DNA of 64,000 nucleotides from Streptococcus mitis (GCF_016658865.1 NZ_CP067992.1:1383001-1447000), one strand, 5' to 3'; numbered from the stretch's first letter, positions 19,697-32,084 are shown. Numbers and translations are program-made. Notes: generated from the sequence alone by a model not told the origin.

Positions 19697-19745
19697 GCTC
19701 TATAATATCTATAGAGGGATTTACCCACTACAAATATTATAGAGC
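19697..19745 (-). terminator. ISL3-like palindrome serving as ezrA terminator
   Basis: GCTCTATAATAT (19697-19708) is exactly complementary to ATATTATAGAGC (19734-19745), with further pairing inside. On the minus strand a T run follows, so it should end the HAD-gyrB-ezrA transcript. The sequence resembles the terminal repeat and leader palindrome of ISL3-family elements, including the remnant at 24156. Confidence 0.7.
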
Positions 19746-19756
19746 CTTTTATTATG

Positions 19757-21484
19757 TTAGAAACGAATCGTCTCACGTGTTTTTTCGTATGAAGTAACAA
19801 AACGGTTGGTTACACCTGGTTCTGCAACTTCCAAAGCTTGCGAAATCTTATCAAATGAAGCATGATAATCAAATTCTTTTTCAAAAATTTCTAATGATTC
19901 ATTAAAGGCTTCTTGAATTCGTTCATCAAATGAGCGGTAACGGTTCGAATACTGTAGCAATTGTTCTGTCAATGTTGCATATTGAACAATATTATAGGTT
20001 TCTTCTTCAAGTGCTTCCATATCATTTGTTGTAATTTCAAGCATACGGTTCACAGCTTCGATATTGACCCGAGCTTCTTCTAGTTCAGCCATCAACTCTT
20101 CAGTATGGTTACTTGCTGTAAAGAACAACTGTAAGAAATTCTGAGGAATACCTGGAAGATTACGTTTTTCCATGTATCTCTTAATTGTGTGAAGACGATT
20201 AACATAAACATTTGCCTTTTGGCGAGCATTGATATCATCTTTTTCAATCTGAGCAAGACGTTGACTAACCGCAACTTGTTCATCTTCAATTTCTTTCAAA
20301 GTCGCTTGTAAGTTTTCCAAACGTTCTTCAAGGAATGAATAAGGTTCAGAATGTTCTTCTTGTTCAGAAGTTAATTCCAATACAGATTCTTCCAGAGATT
20401 CTAACTCAGCTTGTAATCTGTGAACATGACTAACATCCGTTTCAGAAAGCAGGTAGTTATTACTTAATCGTTGAATATCTTCTACTAAAACAGCATTACT
20501 ATCTTTCATGTGTTTCAAATATGTAGGAAGGGTTGCAACTAAGCCTTCTACTACTTTTTGAGCAGCAATTTCTCGTGTAAAGATATCATAGAGTAAATTG
20601 ATTTCTTCTTGAACTTGAGTATTTTCATACTCAGCATTATCCAACTCTAATTGTGCAATATTTTCGTGATTTTTCTTCAAAGCTTCATAAAGCAATTGGA
20701 AGCGAGATTCAATATCCGTCTCAGCAAAATGATAGTTAGCGTCTAAAAGCTTACGGTAACCATCCTCCAAATCTTCCAATTGATCAGGTAACTCTTTAGA
20801 TAATGTTTTTACAATTGCTGGCAGGCGGTCAACAATATGACTCAAAGCCAAGATATGATTCTCAGCATTATCCAAAATCACAGCAGCTTCTACTGGGTCA
20901 CCTGAGGTATTCAAAGTAACAAACTGAGAAAACTCTGATTGGATATTTTCCAATTGTTTTTCGATTTCAGACAAACCTTGGCCATATTCTTCAGAATGAT
21001 CAGCAACTCGGTGTTGCAACTCTTCAAACAAGTCCAAGGTATGAAGAACACGTCCACTATTTTTGGACTCTTGTTTCTCCAAATCTGCCAAGGCATTGCG
21101 AATTGCCGCAATATCTTCTTCAATCAAGGTAATTTGGCTCTCAATTTGGTCAATTTGATGACTGGCCTTGAAAAAACGGAATGAATTGTTATAACCTTCT
21201 GCCTCGAAAAGATTATTTTCGATATCGGCAAAAGAATTAAGAGATAAATCAACCCATTTTTGATTCCATTCACGGAAAGTCACTTGACTTTGTCCAATCA
21301 AGTGCATATTTTTAACAGCTTCAACTTCATCATTAACTGGAAGATTATACAGCTCTTCTTTTTTCTCTTCTAAAATTGCTAATTTACTTTCATTGCGTTT
21401 TCGTACGTAGATTGCGATAGCATAAGCAATCACTAAGAAAACTGCAACTGCAATTGCAAGATAAATTACTAGTCTACCAGACAT
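19757..21484 (-). CDS. ezrA: Septation ring regulator EzrA
   Basis: 575 residues from ATG 21484 (MSGRLVIYLAIAVAV), selected because AAAAGGAG lies seven bases ahead. One N-terminal membrane helix places the protein in the cytoplasmic membrane; the rest is almost entirely coiled coil with spectrin-like repeats. EzrA binds FtsZ and divisome proteins and coordinates septal and peripheral wall synthesis in streptococci. Conserved motifs include NLPVNDEVEAVKNMHL near the start and SYEKTRETIRF at the end. It follows gyrB by 81 bases. Confidence 0.96.
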   Translation of the reverse strand: MSGRLVIYLAIAVAVFLVIAYAIAIYVRKRNESKLAILEEKKEELYNLPVNDEVEAVKNMHLIGQSQVTFREWNQKWVDLSLNSFADIENNLFEAEGYNNSFRFFKASHQIDQIESQITLIEEDIAAIRNALADLEKQESKNSGRVLHTLDLFEELQHRVADHSEEYGQGLSEIEKQLENIQSEFSQFVTLNTSGDPVEAAVILDNAENHILALSHIVDRLPAIVKTLSKELPDQLEDLEDGYRKLLDANYHFAETDIESRFQLLYEALKKNHENIAQLELDNAEYENTQVQEEINLLYDIFTREIAAQKVVEGLVATLPTYLKHMKDSNAVLVEDIQRLSNNYLLSETDVSHVHRLQAELESLEESVLELTSEQEEHSEPYSFLEERLENLQATLKEIEDEQVAVSQRLAQIEKDDINARQKANVYVNRLHTIKRYMEKRNLPGIPQNFLQLFFTASNHTEELMAELEEARVNIEAVNRMLEITTNDMEALEEETYNIVQYATLTEQLLQYSNRYRSFDERIQEAFNESLEIFEKEFDYHASFDKISQALEVAEPGVTNRFVTSYEKTRETIRF

Positions 21485-21565
21485 ATTAAACTCCTTTTTA
21501 ACTTGAAACAATCGTAATGATTATATCATATTTTTTAGACCAAGGGAACTACTTCTCCCTATTTT

Positions 21566-24090
<2,525 letters not shown>

Positions 24091-24106
24091 ACCCTTCATT
24101 ATAGCA
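24091..24106 (-). promoter_or_regulatory. Extended -10 promoter for a leaderless HAD-gyrB-ezrA mRNA
   Basis: On the minus strand TGCTATAAT occupies 24098-24106. The ATG at 24090 begins seven bases after the hexamer, where transcription should start. No ribosome site fits this ATG, and the upstream in-frame ATG overlaps the -10 itself. Confidence 0.6.
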
Positions 24107-24155
24107 TTTTTTTATGAAAAAAGCGATGATTTCCCTGAGTTTTCCACATAAAAAA

Positions 24156-24379
24156 TGCTCTATGATATTTATATAGGATAAATTTCTTATAGATATTATG
24201 AAACCTATTTTCTTGTAGAAAAAAGCCCCATATAATCTATAATGAAAAGTAACCAAACCATCATTAGAGAGAATCATATGGAACAATTATATTTTAACAC
24301 AAAACTACTTTATATTAAAAATCCTAATATCCAATTTATGGATGTTATTAATAAGGGGGTGGGGAACTTCTCAAAGTAA
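24156..24379 (+). pseudogene. ISL3-family (IS1167-like) transposase remnant
   Basis: A palindromic leader (CTATGATATTTATA ... TATAGATATTATG) is followed by ATG 24278 and a 33-codon ORF beginning MEQLYFNTKLLYIKNPNIQF, which resembles the N terminus of ISL3-type transposases. The frame ends at 24379, and the rest of the transposase is missing. The 343-base gap between the HAD and glnQ genes holds nothing else I can support, apart from a GGAACTT/AAGTTCC hairpin near 24364. Confidence 0.7.
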
Positions 24380-24442
24380 GTTCCACTTGAGTGGTATTGA
24401 GACTAGCTTTTCACTAATCTTGTCTTGAAATTTTAAAATAAA

Positions 24443-25177
24443 TTATAAAACCTTACTCAAGAAGTCCTTAGTCCGTTGTTCTTGGGTTTGTTCAAAAATC
24501 TGTTCAGGTGTTCCGTCTTCAACAACCACACCGTCTGCCATAAAGATGACACGGTCTGCCACCTCACGAGCAAATCCCATCTCATGCGTTACAATAACCA
24601 TGGTCATTCCTGACTTGGCTAGGTCTTGCATAACAGCCAGCACTTCACCTACCATTTCAGGATCCAGGGCTGAAGTTGGCTCGTCAAAGAGCAAAACATC
24701 TGGTTCCATAGCTAAACCACGCGCAATAGCAATCCGCTGTTGCTGACCACCTGACAAACTCTGTGGATAAGCAGTTGCCTTATCTGGTAAACCAACTTTT
24801 TCCAAAAGTTCCTGAGCTCTCTTCTCTGCAACTTCCTTACTTTCACCTTTAGTCTTGATAGGAGACAAGGTGATATTTTCCATCACAGTCATATTAGGAA
24901 AGAGATTAAATTGTTGGAAAACCATCCCCATCTTCTCACGCATGGCAAAGAGGTCATTCTTCTTGTCCGTAATATCAACTCCCTCAAAGATAACCTTCCC
25001 TTTGGTTGCTTCTTCCAACAAATTCATAGAGCGGAGCAAGGTAGATTTCCCGCTTCCTGAAGGACCAATGATAACGACAACTTCCCCTCTTTTAATCTCG
25101 AGGTTGATTCCCTTCAATACTTCATTCTTTCCAAAGGATTTATGTAAATTTTCAATTTTTATCAAGGTTTCTGTCAT
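24443..25177 (-). CDS. glnQ: Amino-acid ABC transporter ATP-binding protein (GlnQ-type)
   Basis: 244 residues. A polar amino acid importer ATPase with Walker [11 protein letters not shown]-loop [14 protein letters not shown], signature [15 protein letters not shown], Walker [13 protein letters not shown] and H-loop IVTHEMG. It abuts the permease gene (25177 is shared), so the two are co-transcribed. The substrate, probably glutamine or a similar polar amino acid, is inferred from family only. No substrate-binding protein gene is adjacent. Confidence 0.88.
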   Translation of the reverse strand: MTETLIKIENLHKSFGKNEVLKGINLEIKRGEVVVIIGPSGSGKSTLLRSMNLLEEATKGKVIFEGVDITDKKNDLFAMREKMGMVFQQFNLFPNMTVMENITLSPIKTKGESKEVAEKRAQELLEKVGLPDKATAYPQSLSGGQQQRIAIARGLAMEPDVLLFDEPTSALDPEMVGEVLAVMQDLAKSGMTMVIVTHEMGFAREVADRVIFMADGVVVEDGTPEQIFEQTQEQRTKDFLSKVL

Positions 25178-25860
25178 TATTTCTTATCTCCTTGTCCCAT
25201 ACGTTTTTCAAAAGCTTTCAAGGCTACTGTCAAAATAGAAGTCATAATCAAGTAATAAAAGGCTGCAAATAAAAGTGGTGTCAAAGGTAGATAGGTTGTT
25301 GTAGAAACTGTTGTAGCTCCGTTCCACAACTCCATGACACCAATAGCTGATAAAAGAGAACTATCCTTGATAATGGTGATAAATTCGTTCCCCAATGCTG
25401 GCAAAATATTTTTGATAGCTTGTGGCAAAATCACATAGCGCATCGCATTTTTAGGACGAATCCCTAAAGAATAGGCCGCCTCTAACTGACCCTTAGGAAC
25501 TGCATTAATCCCAGCACGAACAGTCTCAGAAACATAAGCACCACTGTTCATAGAGATAATCAAAATCCCTGGAATCAGACGAGAAAGGTCAACACCTAAA
25601 ATTCCAACCTGAATAGTCGGAGCATTGATGTGCATAAGGGCAAAGGCAATCATAATCTGAACCATCATCGGTGTCCCACGGAAAATCCAAACGTACAAGT
25701 TGGCGAGCCAAACAAACGGTTTAAACTTTGAACGTTGCCCAAAAGCCAAGACAACACCCAAAATAGTTCCCAAAAAGACAACACAGATAGAAATGAGAAC
25801 CGTCACAACAGCCCCATAGTTAAAATAAGGTAAATACTTAGGTAAAAAAGAAAAATTCAT
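25177..25860 (-). CDS. Amino-acid ABC transporter permease (HisM/GlnP type)
   Basis: 227 residues from ATG 25860 ([20 protein letters not shown]); a start 21 codons upstream is possible but adds a non-conserved segment. Five membrane helices are visible. The EAA loop is [23 protein letters not shown], split here as AAYSLG then [13 protein letters not shown]. It forms the membrane channel with the neighbouring ATPase. The ribosome site is weak (TAGTGAG). The missing binding protein must be supplied from elsewhere. Confidence 0.87.
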   Translation of the reverse strand: MNFSFLPKYLPYFNYGAVVTVLISICVVFLGTILGVVLAFGQRSKFKPFVWLANLYVWIFRGTPMMVQIMIAFALMHINAPTIQVGILGVDLSRLIPGILIISMNSGAYVSETVRAGINAVPKGQLEAAYSLGIRPKNAMRYVILPQAIKNILPALGNEFITIIKDSSLLSAIGVMELWNGATTVSTTTYLPLTPLLFAAFYYLIMTSILTVALKAFEKRMGQGDKK

Positions 25861-26050
25861 AGTCTCACTACTTTCTAAAATAGAATACTGTATGATTATA
25901 ACATGTATTGAATTAAAATTCAAACCCTTTATCCAATTTATTCAAAAAAACTTTAAGCTGGTAGAATTAGCGAGAAATCTTAGTTTTTTCTAGGCAAGTT
26001 GGCCTCCTTTATGGTAAAATAGTAACGATAAGAAATGAAGGAGAATCAAA

Positions 26051-26281
26051 ATGGAATCACATTTGGTTAGAATCATCAATCGCCTTGAAGCAATGGCAAA
26101 AGACGGCGGAAATTTAAAACGTAATTTTGAACGCGAAGGAGTTGTTGTTGCAGAAGTTGCATACAGCCATGATGAAGAAAATGGCTCAATTTTTACCCTT
26201 CGTGATGTAGAAGCTCGCGAAACTTATACGTTTGACAGCATTGACTTGATTGCAATGGAGATTTACGAACTCCTCTACTAA
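26051..26281 (+). CDS. DUF1797 family protein
   Basis: 76 residues, ATG 26051 behind AAGGAGAA. The sequence (SHLVRIINRLEAMAKDGGN ... DSIDLIAMEIYELLY) matches the small DUF1797 family of Lactobacillales and Bacilli, including B. subtilis YkuJ-like proteins of unknown function. Its own -10 (TAAAAT) lies about 28 bases upstream of the start, and a terminator follows, so it is a single-gene unit just upstream of clpE. Confidence 0.8.
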   Translation: MESHLVRIINRLEAMAKDGGNLKRNFEREGVVVAEVAYSHDEENGSIFTLRDVEARETYTFDSIDLIAMEIYELLY

Positions 26282-26319
26282 TCTAAAACAAGCTGGGATT
26301 ACACCCTGCATGTCTAACC

Positions 26320-26354
26320 AAAATCCTTTTTGTCTCACAAATAGGATTTTTTTT
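26320..26354 (+). terminator. Terminator after the DUF1797 gene
   Basis: AAAATCCT and AGGATTTT enclose an inner TTTGT/ACAAA stem, followed by a run of eight T. Confidence 0.85.
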
Positions 26355-26414
26355 ATAGTCCAAATTTACAAAGATTTTCATTGTAACAACTTCTCAAAGC
26401 TGCAATCTTTTTAC

Positions 26415-26472
26415 TTGCTTTACACCCCAATCCTGTTATAATGAGAGTATAGAAATTTGACTATTTTTGACC
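26415..26472 (+). promoter_or_regulatory. clpE promoter with CtsR operator
   Basis: TTGCTT (26415-26420) and TATAAT (26437-26442) with a 16-bp spacer. At 26456-26472 the minus strand reads GGTCAAAAATAGTCAAA, an exact CtsR box (GGTCAAANANRGTCAAA) placed around the transcript start. Confidence 0.88.
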
Positions 26473-26512
26473 TTTAAACAGGTCAGCCTAAAGAAAGAAA
26501 TGAGGTAGATGT

Positions 26513-28771
26513 ATGCTTTGTCAAAACTGTAAAATCAATGACTCAACAATTCATCTTTATACCAATCTTAACGGAAAGCAAAAACAAATTGACCTTTGTC
26601 AAAACTGCTATAAGATTATCAAGACAGATCCTAACAATAGCCTCTTTAAAGGTATGACGGATCTGAACAATCGTGACTTTGATCCCTTTGGTGATTTCTT
26701 CAATGACCTAAACAATTTTAGACCTTCTAACAACACTCCTCCGACTCCCCCAACCCAATCAGGTGGAGGCTACGGTGGAAACGGCGGTTATGGTTCCCAA
26801 AATAGTGGACCTGCTCAAACTCCTCCACCAAGCCAAGAAAAAGGCCTGCTGGAAGAATTTGGTATCAACGTAACTGAAATTGCCCGTCGTGGAGATATTG
26901 ACCCCGTTATTGGGCGCGACGATGAGATTATCCGTGTTATCGAAATTCTCAATCGCAGAACCAAGAATAATCCTGTTCTTATCGGTGAACCAGGTGTCGG
27001 AAAAACTGCCGTTGTCGAAGGTCTAGCTCAGAAAATCGTTGATGGCGACGTTCCACATAAACTCCAAGGTAAACAAGTCATCCGTCTGGATGTGGTTAGC
27101 CTAGTTCAAGGAACGGGTATTCGAGGACAATTTGAAGAACGCATGCAAAAGCTCATGGAAGAAATTCGAAAACGTGAAGACATTATTCTCTTTATCGATG
27201 AAATCCATGAAATTGTTGGTGCTGGTTCTGCGGGCGATGGCAATATGGATGCAGGAAATATCCTCAAGCCCGCCCTTGCTCGTGGGGAACTGCAACTGGT
27301 CGGTGCCACTACCCTCAATGAATACCGTATCATTGAAAAAGATGCTGCCCTAGAGCGTCGTATGCAACCTGTTAAGGTCGATGAACCAACAGTGGACGAA
27401 ACAATCACAATCCTCAAAGGTATTCAAAAGAAATACGAAGACTACCACCACGTTCAGTATACCGATGCTGCAATTGAAGCAGCTGCAACTCTTTCCAATC
27501 GCTACATCCAAGATCGCTTCTTGCCTGACAAGGCCATCGACCTCCTGGATGAAGCTGGTTCTAAGATGAACTTGACCTTGAATTTTGTGGATCCTAAAGT
27601 GATTGATCAACGCTTGATTGAGGCTGAAAATCTCAAATCTCAAGCTACACGAGAGGAAGATTTTGAGAAGGCAGCTTATTTCCGCGACCAGATTGCCAAG
27701 TATAAGGAACTGCAAAAGAAAAAGGTCACAGACCAAGATACTCCTATCATCAGTGAGAAAACCATTGAGCACATTATCGAGCAGAAAACCAATATCCCTG
27801 TTGGCGATTTGAAAGAGAAAGAACAATCTCAACTCATCCATCTAGCTGAAGACCTCAAGTCTCATGTTATTGGCCAAGATGATGCAGTCGATAAGATTGC
27901 CAAGGCTATTCGCCGTAATCGTGTCGGTCTCGGTACGCCTAACCGCCCAATCGGAAGCTTCCTATTTGTTGGCCCAACTGGTGTCGGTAAGACAGAACTT
28001 TCCAAACAACTAGCCATTGAACTTTTTGGTTCTGCTGACAGCATGATTCGCTTTGATATGAGTGAATACATGGAAAAACACAGTGTGGCTAAGTTGGTCG
28101 GTGCCCCTCCAGGTTATGTCGGCTACGACGAGGCTGGGCAACTAACTGAAAAAGTCCGCCGTAATCCATATTCTCTCATCCTTCTAGATGAAGTGGAAAA
28201 AGCTCACCCTGATGTTATGCACATGTTCCTTCAAGTCTTGGACGATGGGCGTTTGACAGATGGTCAAGGACGTACCGTTAGCTTCAAGGATGCCATCATC
28301 ATTATGACTTCAAATGCCGGGACTGGTAAAGCCGAAGCCAGCGTTGGTTTTGGAGCTGCTAGAGAAGGACGTACCAATTCTGTTCTCGGTGAACTCGGTA
28401 ACTTCTTTAGCCCAGAGTTTATGAACCGTTTTGATGGTATTATCGAATTTAAGGCTCTCAGCAAGGACAACCTCCTTCAGATTGTCAAGCTTATGCTTGC
28501 AGACGTTAACAAGCGCCTTTCTAGCAACAACATTCATTTGGATGTAACTGACAAGGTTAAGGAAAAATTGGTTGACCTCGGCTATGATCCAAAAATGGGG
28601 GCGCGCCCACTTCGTCGTACTATTCAAGACTATATTGAAGACGCAATCACTGACTACTACCTTGAAAATCCAAGTGAAAAAGACCTCAAGGCAGTTATGA
28701 CCAGCAAGGGCAACATTCAAATCAAATCTGCCAAAAAAGCTGAAGTAAAAACTTCTGAAAAAGAAGTATAA
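26513..28771 (+). CDS. clpE: ATP-dependent Clp protease ATPase subunit ClpE
   Basis: 752 residues. A heat-shock unfoldase that feeds proteins to ClpP. The N-terminal zinc finger (CQNCK ... CQNCYK, residues 3-33) identifies ClpE rather than ClpC or ClpB. AAA-1 has Walker [14 protein letters not shown] and Walker [14 protein letters not shown]; a UVR-like segment ([20 protein letters not shown]) follows; AAA-2 has [12 protein letters not shown] and [12 protein letters not shown] Gly/Asn/Pro-rich linker joins finger and AAA-1. The CtsR box in its promoter puts it in the class III heat-shock regulon with clpP at 46 kb. Confidence 0.97.
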   Translation: MLCQNCKINDSTIHLYTNLNGKQKQIDLCQNCYKIIKTDPNNSLFKGMTDLNNRDFDPFGDFFNDLNNFRPSNNTPPTPPTQSGGGYGGNGGYGSQNSGPAQTPPPSQEKGLLEEFGINVTEIARRGDIDPVIGRDDEIIRVIEILNRRTKNNPVLIGEPGVGKTAVVEGLAQKIVDGDVPHKLQGKQVIRLDVVSLVQGTGIRGQFEERMQKLMEEIRKREDIILFIDEIHEIVGAGSAGDGNMDAGNILKPALARGELQLVGATTLNEYRIIEKDAALERRMQPVKVDEPTVDETITILKGIQKKYEDYHHVQYTDAAIEAAATLSNRYIQDRFLPDKAIDLLDEAGSKMNLTLNFVDPKVIDQRLIEAENLKSQATREEDFEKAAYFRDQIAKYKELQKKKVTDQDTPIISEKTIEHIIEQKTNIPVGDLKEKEQSQLIHLAEDLKSHVIGQDDAVDKIAKAIRRNRVGLGTPNRPIGSFLFVGPTGVGKTELSKQLAIELFGSADSMIRFDMSEYMEKHSVAKLVGAPPGYVGYDEAGQLTEKVRRNPYSLILLDEVEKAHPDVMHMFLQVLDDGRLTDGQGRTVSFKDAIIIMTSNAGTGKAEASVGFGAAREGRTNSVLGELGNFFSPEFMNRFDGIIEFKALSKDNLLQIVKLMLADVNKRLSSNNIHLDVTDKVKEKLVDLGYDPKMGARPLRRTIQDYIEDAITDYYLENPSEKDLKAVMTSKGNIQIKSAKKAEVKTSEKEV

Positions 28772-28780
28772 TTCCTATAG

Positions 28781-28820
28781 AAAAGGAGTAGAAAATGAAA
28801 ATTTTCTGCTCCTTTTTACT
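28781..28820 (+). terminator. Terminator of clpE
   Basis: A 16-bp stem, AAAAGGAGTAGAAAAT (28781-28796) and its complement (28801-28816), with a GAAA loop and a short T run. Confidence 0.88.
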
Positions 28821-28837
28821 AAAATAACTATAAATTC

Positions 28838-28866
28838 TTGACAGCTCGGCCTTTGTCCATTAAGAT
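28838..28866 (+). promoter_or_regulatory. Promoter of the NUDIX gene
   Basis: Perfect TTGACA (28838-28843), 17-bp spacer and TAAGAT (28861-28866). An ATA/AAT-rich microsatellite begins at the -10 and covers the transcript start. Confidence 0.7.
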
Positions 28867-28906
28867 AATAATAATAATAAAGATAATAAATAATGAGGAA
28901 AATGCA

Positions 28907-29359
28907 ATGGCAAACCCAACTTTCGGAGAAAAAAAATCGAATACAGACTATGTTTCACGCTATGGCGTATATGCAGTAATTCCAGACGCTGAACAAAAAC
29001 AAATTGTTCTTGTTCAAGCACCAAATGGTGCTTGGTTTCTACCAGGTGGCGAAATTGAAGCAGGTGAAAATCATCAAGAAGCCCTAAAGCGTGAATTGAT
29101 TGAAGAGCTTGGCTTTACAGCTGAAATTGGTACTTATTACGGACAAGCTGATGAATATTTCTATTCTCGTCACCGTGACACCTACTACTACAATCCTGCC
29201 TACCTCTATGAAGCGACTTCCTTCAAAGAAGTACAAAAACCATTAGAAGACTTTAATCATATTGCCTGGTTCCCTATTGACGAGGCTATTGAAAACCTCA
29301 AACGTGGTAGCCATAAATGGGCTATTGAATCTTGGAAAAAACAGCATAAGATTGACTAA
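28907..29359 (+). CDS. NUDIX hydrolase
   Basis: 150 residues from ATG 28907 (MANPTFGEKKSNTDYVSRYG), preceded by GAGGAAA; an upstream in-frame ATG falls in the promoter and is rejected. The Nudix box is complete: GGEIEAGENHQEALKRELIE then ELGF, with the REL-x-EE metal-binding core. It hydrolyses a nucleoside diphosphate linked to another moiety; the substrate cannot be told from sequence. It is followed by the DUF1827 gene with its own promoter. Confidence 0.9.
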   Translation: MANPTFGEKKSNTDYVSRYGVYAVIPDAEQKQIVLVQAPNGAWFLPGGEIEAGENHQEALKRELIEELGFTAEIGTYYGQADEYFYSRHRDTYYYNPAYLYEATSFKEVQKPLEDFNHIAWFPIDEAIENLKRGSHKWAIESWKKQHKID

Positions 29360-29417
29360 ATCAAGCTACTTTATTTAAAAAGTGCTATAATAGAATTAGA
29401 AAATCGGAGGAAATGTT

Positions 29418-29717
29418 ATGAAGCTTATCAATACGACAAACTCACACTCGCAACTTGTAAAAAGCCAGCTAGAAAGTACAGATGCAACCCTTGTTGAGGT
29501 TTATTCTGCAGGGAATACAGATGTTATTTTTACTCAAGCTCCGCTTCACTATGAAATCCTCATCTCAAACAAACACCGAGCTATTCGTGAACCTGAAATC
29601 GAAGCTATTCAAGAATTTTTCTTGAAACGTAAAATTGATAAGGACTCTATTGATGAGGCCAATATCAAAACCCTCTATTCAGAAAAATTAATTGGAATTT
29701 CGATTCCAACCAAATAA
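29418..29717 (+). CDS. DUF1827 family protein
   Basis: 99 residues, ATG 29418 behind CGGAGGAAA. An extended -10 (TGCTATAAT) lies about 40 bases upstream. The sequence MKLINTTNSHSQLVKSQLES ... REPEIEAIQEFFLKRKIDK is that of the streptococcal/lactobacillal DUF1827 family. The pattern suggests a small alpha/beta protein. No function is known. An imperfect long hairpin (TTGGAGA ... TCTCCAA, about 29722-29798) with a T run follows as a likely terminator. Confidence 0.75.
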   Translation: MKLINTTNSHSQLVKSQLESTDATLVEVYSAGNTDVIFTQAPLHYEILISNKHRAIREPEIEAIQEFFLKRKIDKDSIDEANIKTLYSEKLIGISIPTK

Positions 29718-29851
29718 AATCTTGGAGAGATTAGAAAGTGCTTTAAACCTTATGGAACAAAATTGGGTTTATTTAGCTTTTTAAATCATCTCCAATTTTT
29801 TATCTTGAAATCCTATCATACACAATTTTATAGATAATTAAGGAGACAAGC

Positions 29852-30487
29852 ATGGGAGACATGATATATCGAGAGGCAAGACTTGAAGAATACGAAAAAA
29901 TTGGAAAACTATTAGCTAATTCTTTTCTTGACTATCCCTTTTTAACGATTATAACTGATGATTTGAAGAAACCTGACTCCTATCCTGCTTTTGTAGAAAC
30001 ATTGCAAATTCTGCTTACTAGAGTCTATATTAAAAAAGGAAACTGTTTGGTTGCGGAACAAGATGGAGAATTACTTGCAGTTGCCCTTTTGCAACAAAAG
30101 GATTTCTGTATACTATCCTATCTACGAAATGGTGGGACAAACATTTTTCGCTACATTCGACCACAAAATCTCCTTAAATACTTTGACTTTGTAAAACGTT
30201 CCAAAAAGCATTTAGAACAATCAGGGGAGTTTGATTGGTATTTGATGGCTTTAGCTGTCAATATAGAAAGTAAGGGGCGGGGAATAGGCAGTACTTTTCT
30301 GACACAAGGGGTTGAACCTTATGTCAAATCAAAAGGCTGTAAACACTTGGGACTCATAACTAATACAGCTAGAAATACCTCATTCTACAAAAAAAACGAT
30401 TATGTATTACTGGACCATATGGACTTAAAATACGGGTCAAAATCAATTGGTAACTGGGCATTTTTAAAAACAATGAATAAATTATAA
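29852..30487 (+). CDS. GNAT-family acetyltransferase
   Basis: 211 residues, ATG 29852 behind AAGGAGAC. The GNAT core is visible: YREARLEEYEKIGKLLANSF at the start, GNCLVAEQDGELLAVALL as beta2-beta4, then LMALAVNIESKGRGIGSTFL, which contains the acetyl-CoA loop (RGIGS), and HLGLITNTARNTSFYKKNDY near the end. The layout, with an N-terminal insertion around residues 80-110, resembles acetyltransferases acting on small molecules. The substrate is unknown. Confidence 0.85.
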   Translation: MGDMIYREARLEEYEKIGKLLANSFLDYPFLTIITDDLKKPDSYPAFVETLQILLTRVYIKKGNCLVAEQDGELLAVALLQQKDFCILSYLRNGGTNIFRYIRPQNLLKYFDFVKRSKKHLEQSGEFDWYLMALAVNIESKGRGIGSTFLTQGVEPYVKSKGCKHLGLITNTARNTSFYKKNDYVLLDHMDLKYGSKSIGNWAFLKTMNKL

Positions 30488-30537
30488 CAGGCCAGCAATT
30501 TACAAATCCTATTTAAATAAGGATAACTTATATTTAT

Positions 30538-30567
30538 AAAAACCAACGTTCAAAACGTTGGTTTTCT
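30538..30567. terminator. Bidirectional terminator between the GNAT gene and metK
   Basis: AAAACCAACGTT-caa-AACGTTGGTTTT, usable on both strands. Confidence 0.85.
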
Positions 30568-30570
30568 TAT

Positions 30571-31761
30571 CTATTTGACTGCTTCTTTCAAAGTATCTAC
30601 CTTATCCAAACGTTCCCATGGAAGGTCAATATCTGTACGTCCCATGTGTCCATAAGCCGCTGTTTGACGGTAAATTGGGCGCTTGAGGTCCAGCATTTGG
30701 ATAATTCCTGCAGGACGAAGGTCAAAGATTTGACGAGCAGCTTTTTCAAGTTTGCTTTCAGCTACTGTTCCTGTACCGAAGGTATCGATACGAACAGAAA
30801 CAGGCTGGGCAACACCGATAGCATAGGCCAATTGCACTTCTGCCTTCTTAGCAAGGCCTGCTGCAACGATATTCTTGGCAATATAACGAGCAGCATAAGA
30901 GGCTGAACGGTCCACCTTAGTCGCATCCTTACCAGAGAAGGCACCACCACCATGACGAGAGTAGCCACCATAAGTATCTACGATGATCTTACGACCAGTC
31001 AAACCTGAGTCCCCTTGCGGTCCACCGATTACAAAACGACCAGTAGGATTGATGAAGAATTTGGTTTGCTCATCCAAGTAAGAGGCTGGAATAACTTCTT
31101 TGATAACCTTGTTAATGACATCATTATGAATGTGTTCGTTGCTAACTTCTGGGTCGTGCTGAGTAGAAATAACGACTGTGTCCACACGTACTGGACGGTC
31201 ATTCTCATCATATTCAACTGTAACTTGTGATTTGGCATCTGGGCGAAGATAGCTAATTTCCCCAGACTTACGAAGTTCTGCCAGACGACGAACCAATTTA
31301 TGACTGAGTGAAATCGGCAAAGGCATGAGCTCTTCTGTTTCATCCACTGCAAATCCAAACATGAGTCCTTGGTCTCCAGCACCAATCAAATCAAGTGGAT
31401 CTTGGTCTGCATTCCCACGAACCTCCAAGGCTTCGTTAACACCTTGAGCAATGTCAGGAGATTGTTCCACCAAAGATGGATGTACTCCTACAGTCTCAGC
31501 AGAAAAACCATATTCTGTATTGGTGTAGCCAATCTCTGCAATGGTATCTCGAACCACACGGTTAATATCTACATAGGCATTTGTAGATATTTCACCAAAA
31601 ACATGGACGGAACCAGTATATACAGCTGTCTCAGCAGCAACGTGCGCCTCTGGATCCTTAGCTAAAATAGCATCCAAAATCGCATCTGAAATTTGGTCTG
31701 CAATCTTATCCGGATGCCCCTCAGATACAGATTCAGACGTGAATAATTTACGTTCTGACAT
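30571..31761 (-). CDS. metK: S-adenosylmethionine synthetase
   Basis: 396 residues, full length. It makes SAM from methionine and ATP. Signatures are [20 protein letters not shown] at the start, [10 protein letters not shown] (ATP-binding), [20 protein letters not shown] and [19 protein letters not shown] (the P-loop-like GGGAFSGKD). The ATG at 31761 follows a strong AAGGGGGG ribosome site that is part of an SMK-type riboswitch, so translation should fall when SAM is high. Confidence 0.98.
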   Translation of the reverse strand: MSERKLFTSESVSEGHPDKIADQISDAILDAILAKDPEAHVAAETAVYTGSVHVFGEISTNAYVDINRVVRDTIAEIGYTNTEYGFSAETVGVHPSLVEQSPDIAQGVNEALEVRGNADQDPLDLIGAGDQGLMFGFAVDETEELMPLPISLSHKLVRRLAELRKSGEISYLRPDAKSQVTVEYDENDRPVRVDTVVISTQHDPEVSNEHIHNDVINKVIKEVIPASYLDEQTKFFINPTGRFVIGGPQGDSGLTGRKIIVDTYGGYSRHGGGAFSGKDATKVDRSASYAARYIAKNIVAAGLAKKAEVQLAYAIGVAQPVSVRIDTFGTGTVAESKLEKAARQIFDLRPAGIIQMLDLKRPIYRQTAAYGHMGRTDIDLPWERLDKVDTLKEAVK

Positions 31762-31767
31762 AAAAAT

Positions 31768-31999
31768 GTCCCCCCTTAAAAATAGTGTTATAGAGTTACA
31801 AAGTACTGATAGGTATTTTTATTCTATAAGAGTTACGACGCAAAAGAAATAAAAACGATACTTTTTTATTTCTGAAGCTAGTAAGGCGCATAGGATGACC
31901 GCACTATAGCGGCAACCGTATGGAGCCGTCAGTCTTTGCGAATTACAAAGTACTGATAGGAAAACTCTTAGTGATAAATACCTACCATCTTATCGGGAC
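31768..31999 (-). ncRNA. SMK-box (SAM-III) riboswitch of metK, with expanded interior
   Basis: On the minus strand the 5' part GTCCCGATAAGATGG (31985-31999) resembles the known SMK 5' half, and the 3' part has CTTTGTAAC followed by AAGGGGGGAC (ribosome site, 31770-31775). GTCCC can pair with GGGGAC and hide the site when SAM is bound. CCTATCAGTACTTTGTAA occurs twice (31943-31960 and 31796-31813), about 130 bases of other sequence apart. A promoter TGGTATAAT lies upstream, with TATAAT at 32014-32019. Confidence 0.7.
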
Positions 32000-32084
32000 T
32001 ATATAACTTTATCATTATACCATTTTTTAGCGCAATTTGCAGTCTTTAATGTAGTGTTTCTGTTTAGATAATTCGTTCTCATAA

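Noticed and set aside
27350..27841. 163-codon minus-strand ORF inside clpE
   Set aside because: Antisense shadow of a strongly conserved AAA+ gene; residue composition is atypical.
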